This document shows, one piece after another, positions 27,925-37,265 of a DNA stretch of 56,206 nucleotides. A program made the position numbers and the translations under genes. The notes under the pieces were generated by a model. It saw only the letters and a list, made by a program, of their open reading frames with translations, did not search any database and was not told where the DNA came from. The DNA lies in the NCBI GenBank assembly GCA_006844585.1, contig SPJM01000246.1, positions 1 through 56,206 of the forward strand, written 5' to 3'. This DNA comes from Methylococcaceae bacterium. GTDB lineage: Bacteria; Pseudomonadota; Gammaproteobacteria; Methylococcales; Methylomonadaceae. Numbering within the stretch: the stretch's first letter is position 1; every line of letters begins with the position of its first letter.

Positions 27925-28333
27925 CAGGAGTTAATCATTATGTCCACTCCTGTATTTCCAGAGATTCGGGTAAGTTAGATATTGGTTATCGTTTCCATTC
28001 TGCTGCAGTCGTGGGGATACAGTCGTCCCGAGTTGCCGATACTTCCCAATGTCCAGCATGCCATGCTTTACAACCCCGAAGCAGTTCTATGAAACTTGTC
28101 TGTCGCATCATAGAATGGGGACTTCCAGAAGGGGTACTCTGTCGTCCTGCTTGTGTAAAATCATTTCGAGGCTAAATCACTTCAACTTACGTTTACGGCC
28201 TGTTGGCTTGCGCCCATCGTGCTTAACATTTGGAGTTACCTCCGCCTGCCCGATGTTTACTATCTGGTGGTTGACCTACCTTGCCAGAACGGGACTTTCA
28301 CCCGCTGGAATTATCGACCTTGCTCGGCCGCAC
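27925..28333 (-). mobile_element. 5' part of a group II intron, without its reverse transcriptase
   Basis: Read on the minus strand, the sequence starts at 28333 with GTGCGGCC, the 5' consensus of group II introns. The motif GGGTGAAAGTCCCGTTCTGG follows about 30 bases later, then GGTAGGTCAACCACC and, further in, CAACTCGGGACGAC. All are typical of domain I. The similarity appears to run to about 27925, where a short ATG frame stops after four codons. No reverse-transcriptase/maturase ORF and no domain V hairpin could be found, so this is a truncated, probably immobile remnant. Small ORFs on the plus strand here are artefacts of its structure. Confidence 0.6.
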
Positions 28334-28583
28334 ATCCCATGATTTTTTCGACGTTCTTTGCAAATACCAAAGAACACCTCGATTCGTTGCGCTTGTTATT
28401 AACTGTAAACTGTCAGATTATTGACGGCAAAATGGGGTATTCTAGAACGCGAAATGTATACCTTAAATAAACACTAACAGTTAAATTATCAACTTTATCC
28501 TGTTCGATAATGGCATACTTGCAGACTGGAAATATTTATATACTCCAGTAGCTTATCTTTCCTATCTGTTTTTTTGAGTCGAT
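28334..28583. other. AT-rich spacer beyond the intron remnant
   Basis: This stretch holds a hairpin (TTCTTTG ... CAAAGAA, about 28353-28373) next to the intron 5' end and is otherwise unremarkable and AT-rich. I see no gene or clear promoter. Confidence 0.4.
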
Positions 28584-28973
28584 TTAAATGTTTATGTGTT
28601 CACTATCATCCAGCAGCGGCTTAACTCGTTTATCAAAAATATAAACTTCCCCTTCATTCACTTCTACTTTAATGGGGGTCAGTTTGTCGCCTTCGCAAAT
28701 GGTGCTGATTGATTCTCCTGTAACCGGATCATAGATGACGCCATGCATTGAGCAACGCAAATTTTGTCCCGTATCGTCAAAAATCATATCTTTTTCACAA
28801 TCTAATCTTCGCGGCATATGAACGCATAGATTTCGATAAGCCAAAAAGTCACCTTGGTAACGGAAAACGATAACGGATGAAGGTTCATCGGCATATTCAA
28901 CTTCAACCCGCTCATAGCTACCTTCCTTAAGCCGATCTATGGAACACACCCAGATTCGTTGTTTTGTACTCAT
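28584..28973 (-). CDS. Rieske [2Fe-2S] domain protein
   Basis: A 129-residue soluble protein consisting of a single Rieske domain. The cluster ligands are visible: CVHMPRRLDC (Cys-X-His, about residues 47-49) and RCSMHGVIYDP (Cys-X2-His, about 74-77). Spacing is normal. It resembles the ferredoxin-like Rieske components of oxygenases or nitrite-reductase small subunits rather than the bc1 subunit, which has a membrane anchor. No oxygenase subunit lies nearby, so the redox partner is unknown. It lies 24 bases downstream of pssA and may be co-transcribed. Confidence 0.9.
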   Translation of the reverse strand: MSTKQRIWVCSIDRLKEGSYERVEVEYADEPSSVIVFRYQGDFLAYRNLCVHMPRRLDCEKDMIFDDTGQNLRCSMHGVIYDPVTGESISTICEGDKLTPIKVEVNEGEVYIFDKRVKPLLDDSEHINI

Positions 28974-28997
28974 TTTTAGTTGCTTCAGATTGTTGTA

Positions 28998-29747
28998 TTA
29001 GTGATTAATCTGATTTCTACCTTGCCACTTCCTTCTTAAGACTAAGGTGATAACGGGGCCGGAAAGCGCATAAACCACCGCCAGCAAGAACAGCATGGTT
29101 TGCGGTTGCGCCATGACAAAGCCGATCACTAACATAATGGCTATAGCCATCACAAAGGGAACTTTTCTCTTTGGGTCAATTTCTTTAAAACTTGAGTAAC
29201 GAAAATTACTGACCATTAACAAACCGGTGGTAATGGTCGTCACCAAAACGATGTATTTTATCGACTCTACATCATAGCCGTATTCAATGCTGATCCATAA
29301 ACCGCCCGCCAGAATGGCGGCCGCAGCAGGACTAGGCAAACCTTGGAAATAGCGTTTATCCGCAACTTCCACCTGGGTGTTAAATCGAGCTAATCTTAAG
29401 GCGCCGCCGGCGGCATGCACGAAGGCGGCAAACAACCCGACTCGCCCCAAAGATTCAAACGCCCATAAATACATGACTAAGGCGGGCGCAATACCGAATG
29501 AAACCATATCTGACAAACTGTCATATTCGACGCCGAATTCGCTTTGGGTATTGGTCAAGCGGGCGACTCGACCATCCAGACCATCCAGAATCATGGCGAT
29601 AAACAAAGATATAGCAGAAGTTTCAAAACGACCGTCTATTGCCGAAGTAATCGCATAAAACCCTGCGAACATAGCGGCGGTGGTAAATAAATTCGGCAAT
29701 AAATATATGCCTCTATGACGTTTCTTGCCGGATTGATTTAGATTCAT
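28998..29747 (-). CDS. pssA: CDP-diacylglycerol-serine O-phosphatidyltransferase
   Basis: PssA joins serine to CDP-diacylglycerol to make phosphatidylserine, the precursor of phosphatidylethanolamine. The 249-residue integral membrane protein has the CDP-alcohol phosphotransferase motif DGLDGRVARLTNTQSEFGVE followed by YDSLSD (about 53-78), with all catalytic Asp residues present. About seven hydrophobic helices follow, and RFNTQVEVADKRYFQGLPSP near residue 120 is typical of the Gram-positive-like PssA type II. It has an ATG at 29747. The N-terminal RGIYLLPNLFTTAAMFAGF is also family-typical. Confidence 0.94.
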   Translation of the reverse strand: MNLNQSGKKRHRGIYLLPNLFTTAAMFAGFYAITSAIDGRFETSAISLFIAMILDGLDGRVARLTNTQSEFGVEYDSLSDMVSFGIAPALVMYLWAFESLGRVGLFAAFVHAAGGALRLARFNTQVEVADKRYFQGLPSPAAAAILAGGLWISIEYGYDVESIKYIVLVTTITTGLLMVSNFRYSSFKEIDPKRKVPFVMAIAIMLVIGFVMAQPQTMLFLLAVVYALSGPVITLVLRRKWQGRNQINH

Positions 29748-29832
29748 CTGTGATTTCCCAGGCTTTTAAAGTCCTTAGTGTGTTGAATGCTGCAAGTTTA
29801 TCAAAAAGACGCCTTGAGTGTTGCATAAAAAA

Positions 29833-29852
29833 AGCCCGTTTTCACGGGCCTT
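29833..29852. terminator. Rho-independent terminator, bidirectional
   Basis: GCCCGT-TTTC-ACGGGC hairpin, with an A-run before it (AAAAAAA) and T-rich CTTTCTT after it. It lies between the pfp and pssA genes, both on the minus strand. On that strand the hairpin is followed by a T7 run, so it fits termination downstream of the phosphofructokinase gene. Confidence 0.75.
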
Positions 29853-29969
29853 TCTTCAATTCGTAGCGCTATGCTGGGAATTACTGAATCCAGCCTTGCA
29901 GCGATAGCGCCAAAAAAGCATTTACAAATTATTTATCAATAATTTATAAAGCGACATCGGCAAAGCTAA

Positions 29970-31199
29970 TTAATGGCTGACTTCCACTTTACCGCCTTTG
30001 GTTTGACCCACTGCCGCCAATAACTCATCAAACCAAGCCAAGTCTATATCAAACGGCTTGCCGCCTTTAATACGTGGGAACTCTATAGCGCGTAAGACGT
30101 TATTATTATCTTCATCATGACCGATAACGCCCGCTTCACCACGTAAGGCGCATTCCACCGCCAAATCAGCGCATGATTTGATTAAACGCACGTCTTCGAC
30201 ATTGGAAGCTGCAGCGCGCGAGTAATAACCGGATTTTTGCACCAACGTTTTCTCAGCCCCCAACATTTCGGCAAATTGTTCGGCAAACCATTTACCCGGA
30301 TTCACCGCATCTAATTTTACGTGACCGAATGCATCGCGTGGCACTTCCTGGCCTTGCGCTTCCATTTCAGCAACAATGGACTCTACACCGGCGCCTTCGG
30401 AAATAAAGATGTTAACGCAGTCCGTGTTATCCATCACTTCGCGTAAACGCTTGGCTTCGGCTTGAATATCAACTTCCATTTCCGGAATAAAGACGCCGTG
30501 AACCTCAAAAGCCGCTCTTTCCAAACCTAGCTCAGGCAACCAAGCAGTTTGATCCAATAATTTACGGTATTCAACCGCAGTCGCTGCAGTCAACCAACCA
30601 CAACTACGCCCCATCACTTCATGAACAATCAACATACGTGGATTAGCATTGTTTTCCGCCACCACGTTTTTGAAATAGTTCGCGCCATGTTCAGCCGCCG
30701 TCCAAGCGCCCAAAGATTGTTTAATCGGGAATACGTCATTATCGACTGTTTTCGGCAAACCGATTACCGTTAAGCCATAATCGTTGTCAGCCAAAAAGGC
30801 CGCCAAATCGGCAGCCGCAGTATTGGTGTCATCGCCGCCGATGGTGTGTAATACATCAACGCCGTCTTTAACTAATTGGTCGGCTGCAACTTTTTGCGGA
30901 TCTTCGCCCTCTTTAACCAAACCGCGTTTTAGGCAGTCGGCAACATTGGTCAACTTAACACGGCTATTGCCGATAGCTGAACCGCCGAAACTGTGCAACA
31001 AACCGGCATTGGCGCGCACGTCTGCAGTTACCGAATAGTAATCGCCTTTCAATAAGCCTTTATAACCACTGCGATAGCAAATAATTTCAATGCTTGGATC
31101 AATTTCAGTATAACGTTCGATTAAGCTGCCGATAGCAGAGTTCAAACAAGGCGCCAAACCGCCCGCTGTCAATATTGCGACTTTTTTTGGTTTACTCAT
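29970..31199 (-). CDS. pfp: Pyrophosphate-dependent 6-phosphofructokinase
   Basis: This enzyme reversibly phosphorylates fructose 6-phosphate using PPi instead of ATP. The 409-residue protein shows HTIGGDDTNTAAADLAAF (about 115-132): the second Asp of GGDD is the residue that favours PPi over ATP. The next motif, GLPKTVDNDVFPIKQSLG, has the Lys and catalytic Asp. LIVHEVMGRSCGWLTAATAV is also typical. Gammaproteobacterial methanotrophs are known to use such an enzyme, also acting on sedoheptulose and ribulose phosphates, in the ribulose monophosphate cycle; that is the main metabolic clue to the host. ATG start at 31199; terminator at 29833. Confidence 0.92.
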   Translation of the reverse strand: MSKPKKVAILTAGGLAPCLNSAIGSLIERYTEIDPSIEIICYRSGYKGLLKGDYYSVTADVRANAGLLHSFGGSAIGNSRVKLTNVADCLKRGLVKEGEDPQKVAADQLVKDGVDVLHTIGGDDTNTAAADLAAFLADNDYGLTVIGLPKTVDNDVFPIKQSLGAWTAAEHGANYFKNVVAENNANPRMLIVHEVMGRSCGWLTAATAVEYRKLLDQTAWLPELGLERAAFEVHGVFIPEMEVDIQAEAKRLREVMDNTDCVNIFISEGAGVESIVAEMEAQGQEVPRDAFGHVKLDAVNPGKWFAEQFAEMLGAEKTLVQKSGYYSRAAASNVEDVRLIKSCADLAVECALRGEAGVIGHDEDNNNVLRAIEFPRIKGGKPFDIDLAWFDELLAAVGQTKGGKVEVSH

Positions 31200-31279
31200 G
31201 AGAATAACTTTATTTGTAGTTTATACACAAACCGGCGACTCAGCGCCGATCATCAAACACTTATACGATGGTTTAAAAC

Positions 31280-32314
<1,035 letters not shown>

Positions 32315-32362
32315 TTAATTAATATTCTTCGTAACCGCTTTAGCCATGTAGAGCGGCGTTAG

Positions 32363-32854
32363 TTATAAATGTAAGCCTTTTTCACCGCGTGAAATACCGG
32401 TTGGTCCGGAGCGGGCAACTTCAATAATGCTGCCCTCTTCAAGAGATCCGATGAAGGCGTCTAATTTATCGGAAGGCCCGGTCATTTCCACCACATAGCT
32501 GGACGGGGTGACATCAATGATTTTTCCGCGGAATATATCCGACAAGCGTTTGACTTCTTCTCGCGTGGCGGGCGTCGTGCCGATTTTCACCAGCATCAAT
32601 TCACGTTCGATATGAACCGACTCAGCGAGATCAATTAATTTCACCACATCAATAAGCTTGTTCAACTGCTTGGTGATTTGCTCAATAATTTCATCGCTGC
32701 CGCTGGTCACTAATGTCATCCGCGACAAGCTGGGGTCTTCGGTCGCCGCCACTGTTAACGACTCAATATTATAACCACGCGCCGAAAACAAACCGGCGAC
32801 CCGCGATAAAGCGCCCGCCTCGTTTTCAATCAAAATAGAAATAATATGTCTCAT
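32363..32854 (-). CDS. ilvH: Acetolactate synthase small (regulatory) subunit
   Basis: IlvH gives the catalytic subunit valine feedback sensitivity and raises its activity. The protein (163 residues, normal) has an N-terminal ACT domain, HIISILIENEAGALSRVAGL, with FSARGYNIESLTVA (about 2-33). The C-terminal domain follows from about residue 80. The Asn in GYNIES, linked to valine binding in E. coli, is present, so feedback inhibition is likely. It lies one base after ilvB. Confidence 0.97.
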   Translation of the reverse strand: MRHIISILIENEAGALSRVAGLFSARGYNIESLTVAATEDPSLSRMTLVTSGSDEIIEQITKQLNKLIDVVKLIDLAESVHIERELMLVKIGTTPATREEVKRLSDIFRGKIIDVTPSSYVVEMTGPSDKLDAFIGSLEEGSIIEVARSGPTGISRGEKGLHL

Positions 32855-32855
32855 T

Positions 32856-34592
32856 TTAAGATAACTCCCTGTCTATCGGCGTACCCGGCGCAACTCTCAG
32901 CTTCATTTCATGATGGGATTTCCCGGCTTCAATCATCGGAAATACGTTTTCTGTTCTATCCGTCATAAAATCCAAAAAGACTGTTCTGTCTTTCATTGCA
33001 AAAGCTTCTTTTAATGCGCCCTCCACATCGGACGATTTTTCGATGCGCATGCCGACATGACCGTATGCTTCGGCCAACTTAACAAATTCCGGAATAGTAT
33101 CCATATAAGATTGTGAATAACGGCTTTTATAGGAAAACTCCTGCCACTGTCTCACCATCCCCATATAGCGGTTATTTAGATTAATAATCTTCACCGGCGT
33201 ATTGAATTGCAATGCGGTGGATAATTCCTGAATACACATTTGGATGCTGGCTTCGCCGGTAATGCATGCCACATCAGACTCAGGAAAAGCTAATTTAACC
33301 CCTATCGCCGCCGGCAGACCGAAGCCCATTGTGCCCAAACCGCCGGAATTGATCCAGCGACGCGGCTTATCGAAATGATAATACTGGGCTGCGTACATTT
33401 GGTGCTGCCCCACATCAGAGGTAACATATGCCTCGCCGTTGGTCACTTTATACAGCTGCTCAACAACATACTGCGGTTTTAATGTTTCGCCGCTGCGATC
33501 ATAATCCAGACAGTTCAAATCGCGCCATTTTTCGATGTTGTTCCACCAAACTTCCAAATCCGCTGCTGAAGGTTTCAGATTGCCTTGTTTAATAATGGAA
33601 ATCATCTCCAACAGGACCGGACGCACTTCCCCGACAATCGGAATATCCACTTTAACGGTTTTGGAAATAGAGGCCGGATCAATATCAATATGAATGATTT
33701 TTGCATTTGGACAGAAAGTCGCTAATTTGCCGGTAACTCGGTCATCAAATCGCGCGCCAACCGCCAAAATCACATCACTTTCATGCATAGCCATATTGGC
33801 TTCATAAGTCCCGTGCATGCCCAACATGCCGACAAATTGTTTATCAGTGGCGGGATATGCGCCCAAACCCATCAGCGTATTGGTAATCGGATAGCCTAAT
33901 AAGCGCACCAATTCAGTCAATTCATTGCTGCCGTTGCCCAAAATCGCCCCGCCGCCGGAATAAATCATCGGCCGTTTCGCGGACACCAGCAAATCCACCG
34001 CTTTTTTAATCTGCCCTTTATGACCGGTTACAACCGGATTATAGGAGCGCATGCTAACCGTTTCCGGGTAGTGATAAGGCACTTTGATATTCGGATCGGT
34101 AATATCCTTGGGAATATCAACCAATACCGGCCCAGGTCTGCCTGTGGTCGCCAAATGGAAAGCCTTTTTAAGGGTTTCAGCGATTTGATTGACATCTTTC
34201 ACCAAAAAATTATGCTTCACACAAGGACGCGTAATGCCAACGGTATCGACTTCCTGAAACGCGTCGCTGCCGATCACCGGCGTTCCCACCTGGCCGGAAA
34301 TAACCACCATCGGGATTGAATCCATATAAGCCGTAGCGATGCCGGTGACCGCATTCGTTGCGCCCGGCCCTGAAGTGACCAGAACCACGCCGGGCTTACC
34401 CGTAGCGCGCGCATACGCATCTGCTGAATGCGCCGCCGCCTGCTCATGTCTGACCAATATGTGTTGAACGTCATCCTGGTGAAAGATTGCATCATATAAA
34501 TGCAATACCGCACCACCCGGATAACCGAAAATATATTCTACGCCTTCATCTTTAAGGCACTGAACAATAATTTCTCCGCCGCTGAGTTCCAA
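32856..34592 (-). CDS. ilvB: Acetolactate synthase large (catalytic) subunit
   Basis: This thiamine-diphosphate enzyme condenses pyruvate with pyruvate or 2-oxobutyrate, the first common step of branched-chain amino acid synthesis. The 578-residue protein has all three domains: [20 protein letters not shown] with [20 protein letters not shown] near the N-terminus, a central FAD-binding domain ([12 protein letters not shown]), and the C-terminal ThDP site [20 protein letters not shown] plus [14 protein letters not shown]. The start is best read as TTG at 34592 ([13 protein letters not shown]), with GGGGTG about eight bases upstream. No in-frame ATG is present. A terminator-like hairpin lies just upstream. 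Confidence 0.97.
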   Translation of the reverse strand: MELSGGEIIVQCLKDEGVEYIFGYPGGAVLHLYDAIFHQDDVQHILVRHEQAAAHSADAYARATGKPGVVLVTSGPGATNAVTGIATAYMDSIPMVVISGQVGTPVIGSDAFQEVDTVGITRPCVKHNFLVKDVNQIAETLKKAFHLATTGRPGPVLVDIPKDITDPNIKVPYHYPETVSMRSYNPVVTGHKGQIKKAVDLLVSAKRPMIYSGGGAILGNGSNELTELVRLLGYPITNTLMGLGAYPATDKQFVGMLGMHGTYEANMAMHESDVILAVGARFDDRVTGKLATFCPNAKIIHIDIDPASISKTVKVDIPIVGEVRPVLLEMISIIKQGNLKPSAADLEVWWNNIEKWRDLNCLDYDRSGETLKPQYVVEQLYKVTNGEAYVTSDVGQHQMYAAQYYHFDKPRRWINSGGLGTMGFGLPAAIGVKLAFPESDVACITGEASIQMCIQELSTALQFNTPVKIINLNNRYMGMVRQWQEFSYKSRYSQSYMDTIPEFVKLAEAYGHVGMRIEKSSDVEGALKEAFAMKDRTVFLDFMTDRTENVFPMIEAGKSHHEMKLRVAPGTPIDRELS

Positions 34593-34603
34593 TTTGACAC
34601 CCC

Positions 34604-34669
34604 AAAAAAACCCGGCCTAAGCCGTTTCATTGATATTTATAGAACCGGCTATTTTACTAGGTTATTCAT
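34604..34669 (-). promoter_or_regulatory. Possible attenuator with leader peptide upstream of ilvB
   Basis: On the minus strand, a hairpin CGGC-TTAG-GCCGGG followed by seven T residues (34604-34624) ends a few bases before the ilvB ribosome site. An upstream segment AGCCGGTT (34643-34650) could pair with AACGGCT, the 5' arm of that hairpin, giving a mutually exclusive antiterminator. A six-codon frame, ATG AAT AAC CTA GTA AAA TAG (34649-34669), with adjacent Leu and Val codons, ends exactly at the antiterminator arm. This is the classical layout of ribosome-mediated attenuation, though the leader lacks a clear ribosome site. Confidence 0.45.
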
Positions 34670-34779
34670 CAATATTGAAGTTATGTTTGAATTTAAGCGA
34701 CAGAATAACCATTCAAGCCTTTTAAAACCCGGGTAAATTCGCCATTAATTTGTTAATATTCAGCCATTTTTTGAATTAT

Positions 34780-34940
34780 AAGGAACGGCAATGAAATAAA
34801 TTGGGCATTTGGCGTAGGATTTTTTTTCGTATTCAAGGCGCACAAACAGGCGCATAGCAAGCTATGTAACTGTTTGTGCAACGCCGAAGACGAGAAAAAA
34901 GACAAGTCAAATGTTTAAGTTATTTCATGTACGTTCCTAA
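34780..34940. repeat. Full copy of dispersed palindromic MITE-like repeat
   Basis: About 160 bp with terminal inverted repeats: left AAGGAACGGCAATGAAATAA, right TTATTTCATGTACGTTCCTA. Inside lies a long imperfect hairpin with CACAAACAG ... CTGTTTGTG, GCATAGC ... GCTATG and GGCG ... CGCC. It is closely similar to 53440-53601. It carries no ORF and lies directly before the trmL start, in the space shared with the ilvB leader. Confidence 0.8.
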
Positions 34941-34948
34941 CAACAACC

Positions 34949-35413
34949 ATGTTTAATATTGCTTTATTTGAGCCGAAAATCCCCCAAAACACCGGCAACA
35001 TTATTCGCTTGGCCGCCAATAACGGCTGTCAATTACATCTCATTGAACCTTTGGGATTTGACCTGCAAGAGAAAAGCTTGCGTAGATCCGGCTTGGATTA
35101 TAGCGATATGACCCGCATCAGCGTACACAAAAATTACCAGTCGCTGCTCGACGCCCTACCCGGACAGCGAATATGGGCGCTAACCACACGGGGAACCCGC
35201 TATTATCACGAAGCCCAATATCAACCCGGAGATATTTTATTATTTGGATCGGAAACCGCCGGGCTTGCCGAAACTATTCACCAAAGCCTGCCTGAAGAAA
35301 ATAAATTGAGAGTACCCATGCAGCCCAATAACCGCAGTCTCAATTTATCTAATACGGTGGCGCTGGTCAGTTATGAAGCTTGGCGACAACAACAGTTTGT
35401 CGGCGCGAAATAA
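34949..35413 (+). CDS. trmL: tRNA (cytidine/uridine-34-2'-O)-methyltransferase TrmL
   Basis: TrmL uses S-adenosylmethionine to methylate the wobble ribose of leucine tRNAs. The 154-residue SPOUT-fold protein starts [20 protein letters not shown]. The knot motifs are visible: [18 protein letters not shown] (about 93-110) and [20 protein letters not shown] (about 121-140). Length is normal. The ATG at 34949 is only about nine bases after the right end of the repeat, so the repeat lies within the gene's 5' region and may influence its expression. Confidence 0.96.
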   Translation: MFNIALFEPKIPQNTGNIIRLAANNGCQLHLIEPLGFDLQEKSLRRSGLDYSDMTRISVHKNYQSLLDALPGQRIWALTTRGTRYYHEAQYQPGDILLFGSETAGLAETIHQSLPEENKLRVPMQPNNRSLNLSNTVALVSYEAWRQQQFVGAK

Positions 35414-35511
35414 AACTTCACGCAACTATTCATAATTAAACACCGAATCATGAAGGCATATAAATTGCTTAATCAGGATTCACCATAGCAAACGCTTTCA
35501 AATTAATCATC

Positions 35512-36684
35512 ATGGACTCAACAACTCAATTATTCCCTTATTTTCAACCCATCGTCGACATCGCCAATGGACGCATCGTCGGCTATGAAGCGTTAGCTAG
35601 ACAATATGACGAAAACCGGCAAGTCATTTCAGCCGGCCCGCTATTCTCCGATACGCATATCGACCAACAAAACCTGGTGGAGCTTGATCGCTCAGTGCGT
35701 TGGCAAGCCTTAGAAAAATTTGCCGAACTGAATGACAAAAGTTATTTAACCCTGAATATCTCACCATCCTGGATCAAACATGTTCGAAAATTGAGCCAAC
35801 TGCCGACTCTGACCATGCTGGAGCAGCTCAATATAGACCGCCAACGCATTATTATTGAAATAACCGAAACCCAATGCGACATCGATAGCCTGCAAGAAAT
35901 CACCAGAATCTATCGCAAGCACGGCCTCAAAGTCGCTATTGATGACTTCGGCTCTGGCTTTTCACAACTTGAGCGGGTTATGTCCATACATCCGGATATT
36001 ATTAAAATTGATATGCGCTTGTTTAAGCAGGCCGCCAAAGGCGGAATCGCCAGCGACATTGTTCACTTACTCTCCAGATTAAGCAAAAGAACCGGTTGCC
36101 GCATCGTTTGCGAAGGCGTGGAAACCGACGAAGAATTTTTATTCGGGCTAAACTGCGGTGCTCAATTTCTGCAAGGTTTTTTATTTTCTAAAGCACAGGC
36201 CGACTTCCAAGATGAATTGAAATATCAACGACATATCAGCTCATTAAGAAACAAATTTTTTAACCGAAAAACCACTGAACAAAACGATAAAATTCAACGA
36301 ATCAATAAAATAAAAGACATGATTCTGCGATTAAAAGAGCAACTGCAAGATGATTTCAACTTAAATGAACTGGCGCAATGGAATTTCGAAGAAACCGGTA
36401 TCTTAAGGTTTTATTTATGCGACAACGATGGGGCACAGACTTCACCCAATTTTAATTTCGCCCAAGACCGTTGGTTTACCGATCCATCCAAAATCAATTA
36501 TAACTGGTCCTGGCGCTCGTATTTTTATCACTTGAGAGCTTTGGAACAAGCCGACCATCAGGATATGAATCGATTTGTCACCTCCGAACGCTACAAAGAT
36601 TTCGATACCGACGCCACTTGCAAAACATTATCAATTCGTTTAGACATGGAAAGAATATTGCTTGTCGATATTATCACTGACTAG
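35512..36684 (+). CDS. EAL-domain cyclic di-GMP phosphodiesterase
   Basis: A 390-residue cytoplasmic protein with no membrane segment. Residues about 6-240 form an EAL domain. GYEALAR holds the EAL Glu (26), LTLNISPSW the Asn, IIIEITETQ the next Glu, and AIDDFGSGFSQLERV the Asp pair. IIKIDMRLF has the Lys and IVCEGVETDEEF the late Glu. All catalytic positions seem present, so it should hydrolyse c-di-GMP. Residues about 255-390 form a separate C-terminal region (ending RLDMERILLVDIIT) of the kind seen in BLUF/Yih-type or sensor-coupled EAL proteins, which I cannot name. The gene is followed closely by a DUF2721 gene. Confidence 0.92.
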   Translation: MDSTTQLFPYFQPIVDIANGRIVGYEALARQYDENRQVISAGPLFSDTHIDQQNLVELDRSVRWQALEKFAELNDKSYLTLNISPSWIKHVRKLSQLPTLTMLEQLNIDRQRIIIEITETQCDIDSLQEITRIYRKHGLKVAIDDFGSGFSQLERVMSIHPDIIKIDMRLFKQAAKGGIASDIVHLLSRLSKRTGCRIVCEGVETDEEFLFGLNCGAQFLQGFLFSKAQADFQDELKYQRHISSLRNKFFNRKTTEQNDKIQRINKIKDMILRLKEQLQDDFNLNELAQWNFEETGILRFYLCDNDGAQTSPNFNFAQDRWFTDPSKINYNWSWRSYFYHLRALEQADHQDMNRFVTSERYKDFDTDATCKTLSIRLDMERILLVDIITD

Positions 36685-36696
36685 CAGAGCCACCCA

Positions 36697-37086
36697 ATGA
36701 CCATTAGCATTTCAACGCCGGCATTATTATTTCCGGCTATCTCGGTATTGTTCCTAGCATATGCAAACCGCTTCCTGGCAATCGCCAACCGCATCCGCGA
36801 TTTGCATGATCGATTCAACAAAAACCAAAACCCGGTCACCATAAGACAAATTTCCAGTTTAAGAAATCGAATCCGTTTAATTATTATCATGCAACTACTC
36901 GCTGTCAGCGGCATTATTAGTTGCGTGTTTACAATGGGCTTAATTTATTTTGGATTCCAAAAAATCGCCGATTCCATTTTTGTGTTGGCAATTTTATTTA
37001 TAGTGTTGTCCTTATTAGTCTCCATGACCGAACTATTGATTTCCACCAAGGCGCTGAACCTTGAATTGGAAGATATGGGGGGCTGA
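36697..37086 (+). CDS. DUF2721 membrane protein
   Basis: A 129-residue membrane protein. The N-terminus ISTPALLFPAISVLFLAYAN, followed by RFLAIANRIRDLHDRF, is the DUF2721 signature: a helix, then a conserved basic cytoplasmic loop. Two further helices lie near residues 55-82 and 88-112 (the second includes FVLAILFIVLSLLVSMTELL). The family is widespread in Proteobacteria and cyanobacteria with no known function. It starts 12 bases after the EAL gene and is likely co-transcribed with it. Its stop is followed by AAAGGAGG-like sequence with no following gene close by. Confidence 0.88.
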   Translation: MTISISTPALLFPAISVLFLAYANRFLAIANRIRDLHDRFNKNQNPVTIRQISSLRNRIRLIIIMQLLAVSGIISCVFTMGLIYFGFQKIADSIFVLAILFIVLSLLVSMTELLISTKALNLELEDMGG

Positions 37087-37204
37087 AAGGAGGTCAAACA
37101 AATTAGCACTTAATTATTTACTTACATTGTAAGGAATATGAAAACAATCTGTCCGCACATAGTAAATAAAAAAAGCCATACAATCACTATAATTATTCTC
37201 AATC

Positions 37205-37241
37205 CTTAGCAACGTGAATTTTATAACATCCCCGTTCCTTA
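37205..37241. repeat. Short solo copy of the repeat termini
   Basis: TTAGCAACGTGAATTTTATA ... CCCCGTTCCTTA: the two terminal motifs of the dispersed repeat facing each other with the centre missing. It lies just upstream of the membrane cytochrome gene. A near-identical arrangement occurs at 51039-51070. Confidence 0.6.
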
Positions 37242-37265
37242 CTTCATCTTTATCAAATACCGCCT

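Noticed and set aside
28353-28373. Hairpin next to the intron 5' end as a rho-independent terminator targeted by a class C intron
   Set aside because: The T-run is on the wrong side for termination toward the intron, so I could not support the idea.
28049-28470. Plus-strand ORFs of 97 and 83 residues in the long gene-poor region
   Set aside because: They run antisense through the group II intron domain I structure, lack ribosome sites, and their translations look like structured-RNA artefacts.
32856-34592. Glu in the ThDP motif (GEAS rather than GDGS) of IlvB as a possible defect
   Set aside because: Many proteobacterial acetolactate synthases have Glu at this position, so I do not consider it unusual.
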